In this document: positions 28,301 through 40,700 of the stretch, piece after piece
Position numbering within the stretch: position 1 is the first letter of the stretch
Layout of the letters: the number at the start of each line of letters is the position of its first letter
Origin: Neodontobutis hainanensis
Taxonomy: Eukaryota; Chordata; Actinopteri; Gobiiformes; Odontobutidae
NCBI GenBank assembly: GCA_024349245.1
Contig: JALDNG010000022.1
Location: 15,361,501-15,425,500 of the forward strand
Length of the DNA: 64,000 bases
Direction: 5' to 3'
Program-made: the position numbers and the translations under genes
The notes under the pieces: generated by a model
Database searches by the model: none
The model's input: the letters and a program-made list of their open reading frames with translations, nothing else
What the model was told of the DNA's origin: nothing

Positions 28301-28703
28301 CTAACGCATTATTGTTTGATTACAATACCTTTGTTCATCTTTGTTTGTCTTACTCTTGCTGCATGATTTAAAAAATCTGATTGTTACAAAATGTGGCTCG
28401 GTTTTATGACTTTTTTTTATTTAATTTTTTTATTTATTTATTCTTGTGAATATATTTATAAATATTCACTGATTCATCATTTGCAAAGTATCATTTAGTT
28501 TGACTTCAGAGTTTCATTTTTATTTTTAAATGCTTTTACTGAATATTTCTGTGTCCACCTTCATTCTGTGTAATATTTTCTTGCTTCTGGTACAGTATAA
28601 AACATTATTTGTTCATTTTTGACTAGTTCGGGGGCTGGAGCCTATCACAGCTGTGTTAGGTTTGAGGGACAGGACCCCCCGGACAACAACAGACAAACAC
28701 TCA

Positions 28704-28761
<58 letters not shown>

Positions 28762-31700
28762 TGTTATTGGGGCAATTTAGAGTCTCAAATTATTCCACTG
28801 TGCACTACCTGTTACACAACCTGCAATCTAAACTCTTTTATTTACATCCGTACTGTACATATGCACAATCTAGTTATTTTTTGTTTTAGCATATTTCTAA
28901 TCCAATTATGTATACTTTTTTTGTTTTAGTAGTTAGTAGACATGAAAATGTAAACTCCACCTTGTCTGCGTCCCACTGTTGAAAGGATGGACTGGGGATC
29001 AATCCCCAGACTAACCACTCTGACCGTTAACCGTTCAACCCTTGTGTCTTTATGATTTATTTTAAATGATGGTCTTGTTGTGGTTCAGCTCGTGATCCAG
29101 AAGGTTGTCATTCTCCGTCAAAAGATTGTTACATGATCTTTAGAGAAAATGACCCAGCTCTGCTCCGACCTCAGGGCAGTGCACTTCTGTCGTGTTTAAA
29201 GTGACTGGCCGTGACATTTACATTTTGTGATGGGGCAGCAGGGGGAAGACTTTTAACAACATGGTTTACAGGAAATGTTATAAATGTCAAAGCCTCTCCT
29301 GCTCTGTCTCTGTCCATTGCAGATAAGTTGTTTGGAAAGAGGCTGCTTCAGGCTGGAAGGCACATCATGTCACATAAGTCTTGGATGAAAACGGTGCCCA
29401 CGGAGAACTGCGATGTCCTCATGACGTTTGCAGGTCAGTCAGTCAGTCAAACACAATCCCACACACGTCATTGTATTTTTCTATTTGTAAAGAGCACTGT
29501 CGACATAATGCATTCCCTGTTTTCACTGCGCTTTATCAAATCAGATCAAAATATGACTGACACAAAATATGATCCAAAAAACCTAACATGCTCCATTTTG
29601 GTGCAATAATGCACAAGTGATGTAATGTAATAAAGAGATAATAAATGTCGATTGCAATATTGATTAATTACACAGACCAAACTTGAAACGTCATAACAGT
29701 GTCACTCTGAATCTGGAAGATTCCAGTGAGTGGTGCTGTGTGAGGTTTCTGCCAAATGAAATAAAACATGGCGGTTGTTTCCAGGCTGCGACAAATCAGT
29801 AAAGCAGCAGTGTTTATGTCCAACGCTGCAGAGATAGATATGTTTTGGCTTCCTCTGTTTTCCGGTTATTAACAGTCTTTGATTTACCATCTTTGTACTA
29901 ACCTGTAAATATTTAGCAGCGTTTAAAACAATTAATACATTTTAATCCAACCTTTCACACTTCAGAAATTACATTTAAATCCTTTGAAAATGTACTCCTT
30001 TTATTGGCAAATCCCATAAACAATGAATGATTTTCAGCCATATTAAAAACATTTCTCTGGCCTTATTGCTTTGTCACAGGACTAATACGTTTAAAGCTGT
30101 TGTAGGCGTTTTTTATTGTGTGTTAGTGAACTTTAACACAGTAATTTATGTCTCATGTTGTATTTTAGTGATAGACTTAGTGAAATAATAGTAATAATAC
30201 TGAATTATTATGTTTTAATGGAATTACCAAAATGTATTCTTTAATAAAAACATCTAAACCAGTGCAGTGCTGTTGTTTTTTTAAATTAAATTTTAAATCA
30301 AATGTCAGCTTAGGTCTTTTGTTCTTTTGACACATTTGTCGTTACTTTGGATGTTATACTTTCATAATGCTAACTGGAAACAAGTTAAACAGCTCTTATT
30401 TACTCAAAGGTAACAATTTGTTTTCAGAAAATAAACCAGAGCATTAATTTATTTCATTTAAACATCGTAAATGACAGTTACCAATTCAGCCCTGAATGAG
30501 TTTTTAGTAAGAATTACATCACATAAATATAAATATTATTGTGCTTTGTTACTTAGTGCCTGACCACAATTAAGAGTATTATTACATTTTTAAGTTTTTG
30601 TCCAGCTGATTTTACTGATCTAGTTTTTAAAGTAGTACCAAAGTGGTAGCCTGGATACCAAACTATGTTTCTGTTGATTCTATAAAGAGGATAGTCTTGT
30701 AATGTGACCTCCTCCTTCACGGGACGGGATCATGTCGTGACAAACGGTTGATAAACCCATCGCACAAAGCAGACGTGACAACAGCAAGTTGTTATATTAA
30801 CTTTTTTCCAAATCCAGTTGGGGGTACGGCAAAAACGTCCTTTTTTTCCGAAGAAAAGTTATTAGAGCTTCCAGTTGTTGCAGTTTTAAAGACATGTCCA
30901 GGTCACTTAAAACAGACGAGAGTCCCGTCTTCTTTGGCTGTGATTGGTCCTGCCCTGCTTCAGCCGAAAGAAGGGACAGGCTTAAAGAGTGTGCCCATTT
31001 TAACTTTCTTTTGCTCAGAAAGGAAGTGGGTATAGCCACGCCAGGATACTGAAGTGGGGCCTTTTCTTAAATAACTGACCTTGAGATGCATTTAGAGCTT
31101 TAATTGTGGCTCTCAGGTGCAAAACAGAAACAAAACAATGACTCAGATCTACAAAAAGAAAAAGCACAAATCAATACAGTTCATTATCAGCGATAGTAGA
31201 AGTAAAGATTATGTCTTTGCCGCAGCTTGAAATGAAGAGAGCCTTTTTTTTATGAACAGTTCATCTCCTGCCGCGAGAGGAAAAGGCAGCGTGTTGTGTT
31301 TTTCTCGAGTGTTTGTTAGTGTAACACTTAACCTCTCGCTGCTGCTGGAGGAGCATAAATAGAGCGGGACTGTGGGAGTGCTGGGCCGCTCCTGTGAACA
31401 CTAATACGTGGGTTTACAGATGAAAAATGTGTTTGTATCTTTCCTTTTCCTGACACAGACACCACGGATGACCACACGTTGCTATGGCTACTGAACCACA
31501 TCCGGCTGGGAATCCCGGAGCTCATCATCCAGATCCGGCATCACAAGCACACACACGTCTACGCATTCTTCATCACCGCTACGTACGAGAAGTAAGAACT
31601 GCCTGCTCATGAAATGTTTAACCTCACACAAGCTCTTTTCACAGATACATAAGTGGTATTTGGAAATATAGATAAATGATTAAAAAAATCTGTGTTGAGA

Positions 31701-34700
31701 GAAACTGCTGTGCTTTCCACTGAACACCTATAGTAGCCCTGCAGGGACACACTGTGTTTATAAACAAACAGTGGAAATAAGTTACCTGGCAGTATGTAAT
31801 ATCTTTTTTATGCACTTTGGCTAAAGAACAACATTTTGTAACAGAAATCATCTGTGAAAAAAACAAGACCTTAAGATGTCATCTAGGCATTATTATCAAG
31901 GCCCTAAATTGGCCAATGTCCAGGGTGTACCCCATCTAAGGACCAAAGCTGCTGGGATAGGCTCCTAATGGAACGAAGCAGAAGAAAATGAATGAATTTT
32001 TATTTGTGAACGGGAGTTTTGTCCAATTTTGGACAAGTTTTGGTAAAAGAAGTGCTCCCATTGGTTGACACTTTTTACACAGATACAGCAAAAAAAGGGA
32101 AAAGGAAATAATGTGATAAATATTGATTTGATAAATATTAATGTTTAACGAGGAGGAGATAGTTTTTGTTCTGACGCTGAAGTTGGAGCTAATGTATTAG
32201 TATTTTGTGAAGGAAAAATAGGTCTGGTTTTTTAATATAAGAAACAGGGGAGGTCTCATCTGAGGCTGCAAAAAGAAAAAACATAAAAAAAATCTATAAG
32301 AAAATCATTTAAGTTTATCATCTCCTAAATTATATCCTCAACCTTCATGTAAGACTGTGCTCAAAAAGAAATATGAGTCTGTTTTTTGTTCTAGTAGTGT
32401 TCAGTTTCTCTTTCCTGGGCTAAAGACTTTTTGCTCCGGGATTAGTTTAAAAAAAAAAAAGAACAGGAAGTAATGGCACCCTAACTTAGACCTTAAAATG
32501 TCTTAATGATAAATGCAACAAGCGATTACTTCCAAAAACATAGCAACATTTTGCACAACACACCTGTTTCTAAAGGCAAAACTAATATAAATTTATTATT
32601 TATTAACCAAGCAACAAAAAGCGTTTAGTTTATTTACATTTTAGGTGTGCGCCGCTGTTGAAACTGCTGCTAAATAAGGCATATCGTCGTTTTAGGGTAA
32701 AAACAGGGAGAAGCTCCAGCTGTGACTCTGCTCCACAGAGACTGCACAGTTTACCTAATGAACCTAATGAACAACACAGAACACTCCCTTCAGCAGCAGC
32801 ACTTTTTAAACGCTGTCTAAGTGCTGTTAAAATTTAACTCTTTCCTGTAGGACTAGTCTAAAGCAATGGTTTGGTTTATAATCCAACTTGATTCAGCCAA
32901 GAACAAAGTCTGGTGAAGGATATAAAAAAGATAACTCTCTAAATGAATCCTTCCTTTGTTGCCATGCTAACAATTTAACTATGGGACTAAAATAGTAATT
33001 TATTTTTTTATTATTTTGCAGGATTTCAAAGGTAATGATTGTAAACACACCCCATTTGACCCCAAACACAATCTTCTCGGTTTAAATTTTAAGAAATATC
33101 CTGGTTTAGTGTAGCTTTTTGAAAAAACTTGAGGCATCTGTCTTTCTTTATTTTTCTCTGTGAGTTGTGATTGTCTGAAAATTTTAAAGATACTCAAAAA
33201 GATCCCAGGGGGGTGCACGTGGCAGAGTGGTTAGCACTCCTGCCTTACAGCAAGAAGGTCCTGAGTTCAAAACCCGGCCGACCCAAAACATTCTCGGCCG
33301 ACTCCGGTCTTTCTGTGAGGAGTCTGCATGTCCTCCACGTGTTACCATGGGTTCTCTCCGGGTACTCCGGCTCCTCCCACTGACCAAAGACATGCATGTA
33401 CAGGTTAATTGGCAACTCTAAAGTGTCCCTAGTGAATGAATGTGAGAGTGAATGGTTGTCTGTCAATGTCTGTCTCTAAATGTTAGCCCTGCGACTAACT
33501 GGCCACTGTCCAGGGTGTACCCCGCCTCAGGCCCAAAGCTGCTGGGATAGGCTCCAGTCACCCGCGACCCCTAACGGGACAAAGCGGTAGAAAATGAATG
33601 AAAAAAAGATCCCTCTGATGTAAAAGAGAACAATTATGAAATGCGTAATGAAAGTACTATACTTACTATAAACTATAAAAGTGATTTCTGTTCTGTGACG
33701 GATCATTTGATTGTAAAATATCTCTTAAAGGTACGTTGATTGTATAATTTATATGTCAACTGGGGAGGGGTTGGACCTGTTGTTGCTTAATTGGACAAAC
33801 TGAAAATGACCTGAGTTAGGAGTTGAACCAGGTGAGTGCAGTGCCAGTAATACCGGTGAAAAGTATAGTCCTGAATTCTGCCGGAGGATGAAAATACTGA
33901 AGAGTCTGGATTCTTTGGCTACAGAGGTCGTTTGTGATTTAAATGGCTTTCTCTGTACTGTTGAGAGATGTTTTTGGACCTCAGTAGCTGACAGTTTTTT
34001 TTTTGGGTGGAAGTTATCAGATTTGAAGGAATCTGAGACATTTTTTTTAAGAACAGATGAGATAATGGCGGTTTTGAAGGAGAAAGAGCCGAGACGTGAG
34101 GTAAGGGAGGAGTGTAAAATGTTGGTTATGAGAGTAAATAGTAAGACAAGAGTTAAGGGCAGTGGAAAGCGCTCAAACGTGAAGGGTTTGGATTTTGCAG
34201 ATGATGGTGGAAATTTCAGTGATAGTTTGGAGTTAAAAGCCTGGGAAATAACAGAGCTGGTGACTATTTTCAGTTATGGTGGGAAAGGACTCAAGGACAT
34301 CATCCTGTAACTTTTGCTTTCACTCTAGAGTTTTTAAAAGTGGACTATCAGACTTTGCCTGACGCTTTGTTTACTGTCGTTGCGACAACGGGGGGCGTGC
34401 CTCCTGCGAATGTGTCTCTGCAGAGGCTCATTTTACAGTTTAACAGGAGAAATACAATAATCAAACTGGAGTAAGGCTGACATGTTACTATTTTATATAA
34501 AATACAAAGTGATTTTAAACAGTTTAGCTATTTTTCTTGTTTACTTCCTCCGTTCTCTCTTCTTTGTGTGTTTATTCAGCTGTGTTGGTCCAAAAGGCCG
34601 AACTAGCTCCAAACGTGCTTTCACACACAAACCAGACCTCGGTTCAGTTTGGCCCGGACCAAAGAGCAGCTGTTTGGTCTGAGCCATGGATCCCCTGGAG

Positions 34701-37700
34701 CTTTCACACATGAAGATTTAGTTTGAACCAAACGGGAAAAGTCCGGGCCAAACAGTGCAGGTGTAAAAGCTCCCTAAAACTGTTTCAAAGAGCAGGGGGG
34801 GGGTTTAGAATGCTGACAGTGGAGAAAAGGGTTATGAATGAGTTTATGAGGGATGAATTAATAGGCAGATTTGGCAGATGAAATTCTCTCTTTTTGTGGC
34901 AGACATACAGAAAAGATTTGACTAGCCGTAAGAACTGAAACCTGAATCTGATCCCAGGTTTAAAATGAAGTACATTTGTTTTTCTTGTTGTTTATTATAT
35001 TCTACCTGCCAATGCTATAGTTAGAGGAGATTTAGAGGACTCCACAGTGAATTATTAGCTGCATCTGTGCCTAGTATAAGCTCTCTTGTTTGCTTGTTTA
35101 AAATTCTCCCGAAGGTTAGAGTCAGGTTAAACAAAATGAACTGTATTTGTCATTATGCTGCACAAACTCAATCCCCCGATGGGACGCAGAAAAAAAATCC
35201 CTTGGATAATTGGAGATGAAGCCAGGGTCATTTTAATTTCCCTTCTGACTTTGTTGCATAAATACTGAGAAAGATATTCCACAAAATCAAGAGCTGCACT
35301 CATTCCATTCTGTGTTTCACCTTTTGACAAATGTGGTGTCTTTTCTGCTGACGATGTGTTTAGCAAAAGGTCTTTGAGAGTCTGCAAACAGTTCAGCGGT
35401 GGATGGAGTTGAGAAAGACAGATGGCCAAGAGGGAAGATGAAAAAAATGCAATGAAGATACAGGTTCAGAGAGAAGGATGTAGGAGAGAAATAAAGAGAA
35501 AATGGTGGAGGGTAATGCAGTGGGAGGCTGGTGAGTGCTTTCTGGAAACGTGGGCTTGAGATGAAACGCTGAAGGAGAGATTGCCGAGTGACATTGAACG
35601 CACAAGAGCACCTGCTGTTGGAAAGGTTGACCTACATTTAAGTAACAGGAAAGATAACCCAGAAAGTGAGCGATGTGAGGATATCATCTGAAGACAGTCA
35701 TTAAAGCCTGTATTATATTTTTAAATTACCTGGAATGTCTTCTTTCATTGGGCCAAATAGGGACATGGTACAGCGCCGCAACATGTGATGGGCCCATTCG
35801 TCGTCCTGATTAGCTTTTTATCAAACCTTTTGTTAAATCGAACATTGTGTTTGGTAAATTAGTACAAACCCAGTTCTCTGTCTTGAGCTGAGGAAGGTTT
35901 TAACTATTTAAAAATGTTGAATGAGTTGCCTTTTCCTGCCTTTTTTGAAATCAAAACTATTTCTGATTGGCTTTGAACAGTGTGAGATGTTGACTTTTAA
36001 TATGCATTTGTATCTTTTACATAAGTACCTCTGTTTTAATTTTTATTCATTTAAGCTATAATATGATTTTATGTTGTTTAATCATGACATGTATTACTTG
36101 TGTTTTATTGTTTTTTTTTTAACTAATTGGCATGGCATTGCTTTTAAAGTGCTTTATAGAAATGTGTGTGAGACAGTGAAGGATGTCAAACCAACATCTA
36201 CCAACATCATAAATCAGGGGTGTTCTAACGCGTTGCAAAATGGGACACATTTCACAAATATCTAAGGGCCAACTGTCTCTTTTGATTTTTCTATGTGCAG
36301 GTTTTAGTTGGATTTAATCAGGTTTTAGATAGATTTGAGCAGGTTTAAGTTGGATTTAAACAGGTTTTAGTTGGATTTGATCAGGTTGTAGTTGATTTTG
36401 AACAAGTTTTATATGGATTTTAACAGGTTTCAAATGGATGTGAACAGGTTTAAGTTTGATTTAAACAAGTTTTAGTTGGATTTGAACAGGTTTTATATAG
36501 ATTTGATTAGGTTGTATTTGGTTTTGAACAGACTTTAGATGGATTTGAACAGGTTCTAGTTGATTTTGAACAAGTTTAATATGGATTTGAACAGGGTTAA
36601 GATGGATTTGAACAGGTTTAAGTTGGATTTAAATAGGTTGTAGTTGTATTTGATCAGGTTTAGTTTGATTTAAACAGGTTTTACTTGGATTTGAACCAGT
36701 TTTAGATGGATTTCTTCAGTATGTAGTTGGATTTGAACAGGTTTTAGATGGATTTGATAAGGTTTTATTTGGATATAAACAAGTTTTAGATGGATTTTAA
36801 AAGGTTTTGGATGGATTTGATCAGAAATTGTATTTTAAAATCTCACTTTGTGTCGTGATTGGCCCCCGGACCGGACTTTGGACATATCTGCTTTAAATTA
36901 TTAATTTATCAACGCTTCACAACCTTTCTGCTGCTGTCATTAATTGGTCAAATATTGGTGAGTTGGTGACTTTAAAATGGCCATGGGATAACCTTGGCTT
37001 ACATTAAAAAGCACAGACCACCAAAAACACAAAAATAAAGGGACATGGGTTTGACTCCAGGTTTGGGTCACCTCACTCAATGTCATCCCCTCTGTCTATT
37101 TTGTACCAATTATTTGCTGTCTTTTATTATTCCCAATCTGTACATTAAATGCCAACAGCCCAAAAACTGCAATAAAAAGCGTAAAGATAAAGAGCGTTAT
37201 CTGTGATAGCCCTGAGATTTACTGTCAGTTGTTCAGGATAAACCCTTGTCTGCTTTCCTTGACCAGGTTTTTTGTCTGGTTTCTTTATTCTTCGGTCTTG
37301 TCTAGCTCTTTATGCAGTCTTTTCTGTGGTTTTAACGTCAATCATAGCTCTCTGCAGTTTGATGCTCTTCTAAGGTGTGCTTTGTCCACCACGTTGGCTT
37401 AAACTTCATAGAAAACAAATGAAATAAAAAAAGATTACATTACGTTTTTTTTTTTTTTTTTTCAGAAGCGCAGTGACTCTCATTAAGATTCCTGGCAGCT
37501 GCTCACCTCTGAAGCACCACCGCAGTTATTGGCCTTGTATATACCAAACAGTTGCTTTAACAGAGCTCCAGCTTGTGTTTTCATTCTCATTGCGACCTTT
37601 ATTGCGATGGCGATGCACAGTAAGCAGTACGAGCTCAAAGGCAGAAGCTTACACCTCAGATTTCTGATGTAATCCATCACAGCGCCCACTCTGCCCTGCT

Positions 37701-40700
37701 CTGCCTGAAGGTGCGCAATAGATGGACATTAGAAGCCTACCCACATGTGTCTGTGCGATATACGTATAAATACATTTACGGTTCATATATGACGAGAGAA
37801 AAAAACGTGACAGTCAGATGGGAGCCACACAGAAGAAGCAGGACGTGGGAGTGTTATTATTGCAATTACAACACGCAGCCCTTGGAAAGATGTAAGGAGG
37901 AAACAATGATGGAATAAGATAAAAAAGGGGGAGGTAACGGGATGGAGACTAAAGGGGGAGGGAAGAAAGGGCTGATGAGAAATGAGATGACAAGAGGTCA
38001 ATGAGGTCAAGGTAATAAAGGAGAGTATGGATGACCTCAGGGTAACAAGGACAATAAAGCTGTCTATTTTTGGTCCAGTAGGCACACAATGATATGTTTA
38101 AAGGAGCATTTTTTTTGTCTAAGGACTGCAAGCGGTTCGGTTTTATCACCTCACACCCCTCCTTTCTACAGCCTGTGAGCACCTACAGCAGCTCTGCAGG
38201 GACATGCTGATGTCTCTAAATAAACCCAGTAGATACACAGGTCAGATGAATAGTTCCTATTCCGTTTATTTATATTCAAAACCAATATATTAAATCTTAA
38301 ACGTGTCCTTAAACGTTATGCAAGATCTGGACGTAGTTTCTCCACAAGCTGTAGCAAAACTGAACAGGAAAAAATGTCTTGACAAACATCTTTAATCTAT
38401 CGTCCTGATTAATCTTTTTATATTTCTAAAGGGCTGTATGTTTCATAAAAGTTACACAACAAACAGGACTTGCAGTTACAACTGTTTTTTGAGGGGTTAC
38501 TGTTATAATGTGATGAAAAAGGACTTGTTGGAAAAAGTCTTCTTCAGCTGAAATTGTTTTTCTCATATCATTAGTACCCATTCCACAAGCTCAGTCACGC
38601 ACAGAATAACATTCAATAAAATGCAAAACCCACAGCGTAGCACATTATTTGCGTACATCAAGGAAACATATATAACTTGTACTGATTATATTCAAAATGG
38701 CATTTTGGCAAATAGCTTTTTATCCATGTTTATCTTTCCCCCGTTTTGTGTAGTTTGTTGCGAGGCGCGGAGGAGATGGGCCTGAGGAAAGCTGTGAAGC
38801 CCGAGTTCGGAGGAGGTACGAGGAGTTTCTCTTGTGAAGAGGACTACATCTACGAGAACATCGAGAGCGATCTGTGCTTCTTCACATCACAGGTAAACCC
38901 CTCTGTTCTCAGACGTTTTACAGATGAACAGGACCCTGACCCTGAGGTGTGTTTTCTGCAGGAGCGACAGAGCATCATTAAATACTGGCTGGACAATCTA
39001 CGTGCCAAAAACGGGGAAGCGCTTCATAATATCAACTTCCTGGAGGGACAACCAATCAGTAAGATGTATTATTTAACAGCTACTAATGTTAGATGTGACT
39101 GTGCTCTCATAGGTGTGTCAGTAGCTCCTGTATTAAAGCAGACTTCAACGCAAGAATGCCCACAAATATAGAACAAAACAAAAACAAAACATAACTCATT
39201 TTACTACTAAAGCTGTTCACTCATACTTCCTGATAATTCCTCACTATTAATGGCCAAAAGTGCTTAGTAAATAGTTTTGTGACAGTCGACATCTAAACTA
39301 TCTAAATGTAATGGATTGTAGTTTTACTGTATTTTTTATGACACATGTAGAATATATATGAGGTTGGTGCCATTACTTTAAAGCCAAAGTGTCCAAATTA
39401 AATACATTTTACATTTTCCTATCCACTTTTTTAATATATAAACAAGTTTTCAAAGAGCTGTAAAAAATAAAATAAAATGAATAACCCCTTTAGTTGTTAC
39501 CAGTTCTTTTATGAATGATTTGATGATGGGAAAAACAGATTAGAGCAGTAGATATAAAGAAGATGACACAAATCTCTGTTAAAAGTCTTACATTTTGGTG
39601 TCTAAACTGTCTAAACCCACTATACTGTGTTTTTTCTTACACTCACCTGAAGGATTATTAGGAACACCTGTTAAATTTCTTATTAATGCTAGAATCTAAT
39701 CAACCAATCACATGGCAGTTGCTTCAGTGCATTTAGGGGTGTGGTCCTGGACTCAACACTCTCCTGAACTCTAAACTGAATATCAGAATGGGAAAGAAAA
39801 GTGATTTAAGCAATTTTGAGCGTTGCATGGTTGTTGGTGCCAGACGGGCCGGTCTGAGTATTTCACAATCTGCTCAGTTACTGGGATTTTCACGCACAAC
39901 CATTTCTAGGGTTTACAAAGAACGGTGTGAAAAGGGAAAAAACATCCAGTATGCATCAGTCCTGTGGGCGAAAATGCCTTGTTGGTGCTAGAGGTCAGAG
40001 GAGAATGGGCCGACGGATTCAAGCTGATAGAAGAGCAACTTTGACTGAAATAACCACTTGTTACAACCGAGGTATGCAGCAAAGCATTTGTGAAGCGACA
40101 ACACGCACAACCTTGAGGCGGATGGGCTACAACAGCAGAAGACCCCACCGGGTACCACTCATCTCCACTACAAATAGGAAACAGAGGCTACAATTTGCAC
40201 GAGCTCACCAAAATTGGACAGTTGAAGACTGGAAAAATGTTGCCTGGTCGGATGAGTCTCGATTTCTGTTGACACATTCAGATGGTAGAGTCAGAATTTG
40301 CCGTAAACAGAATGAGAACATGGATCCACCATTCCTTGTTACCACTGTGCAGGCTGGTGCTGGTGGTGTAATGGTGTGGGGGGATGTTTTCTTGGCACAC
40401 TTTAGGCCTCTTAGTGCCAATTGGGCATTGTTTAAATGCCACGGCCTACCTGAGCATTGTTTCTGACCATGTCCATCCCTTTATGACCACCATGTACCCC
40501 TCCTCTGAGGGCTACTTCCAGCAGGATAATGCACCATGTCACAAAGTTCCAATCATTTCAAATTGGTTTCTTGAACATGACAATGAGTTCTGAACTAATA
40601 TGGCCCCCACAGTCACCAGATCTCAACCCAATAGAGCATCTTTGGGATGTGGTGGAACGGGAGCTTCGTGCCCTGGATGTGCATCTCCAAATCTCCATCA

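Larger units (their letters stand above)
3155..29322 (+). other. ANO8 intron 1 (26.2 kb)
   Basis: The longest intron of the gene. It holds repeat fragments listed separately, poly-T and AT microsatellites (for example 13442-13462 and 16326-16350), and no exon that would fit the ANO8 frame. Short ORFs in it show no protein family I recognise. Large first introns commonly carry enhancers, but none can be pointed to from sequence alone. Confidence 0.85.
31592..38753 (+). other. ANO8 intron 3 (7.2 kb)
   Basis: Contains a complete SINE with target duplication, a 140-codon ORF of unknown nature, and a minisatellite within hAT-like ends, each listed separately. No other exon was recognised. Confidence 0.8.

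Noticed and set aside
28653..28889. ORF with a long Tyr run
   Set aside because: It is a reading of an (ATT)n microsatellite in a decayed SINE.
30647..31047. Possible DNA transposon starting TAGCCTGGATACC
   Set aside because: The opposite end (near GCCACGCCAGGATA) does not pair convincingly as an inverted repeat and no target duplication was found.
36301..36824. CRISPR-like repeat array
   Set aside because: The units are directly adjacent with no unique spacers, the genome is vertebrate, and the units are degenerate. It is a minisatellite.
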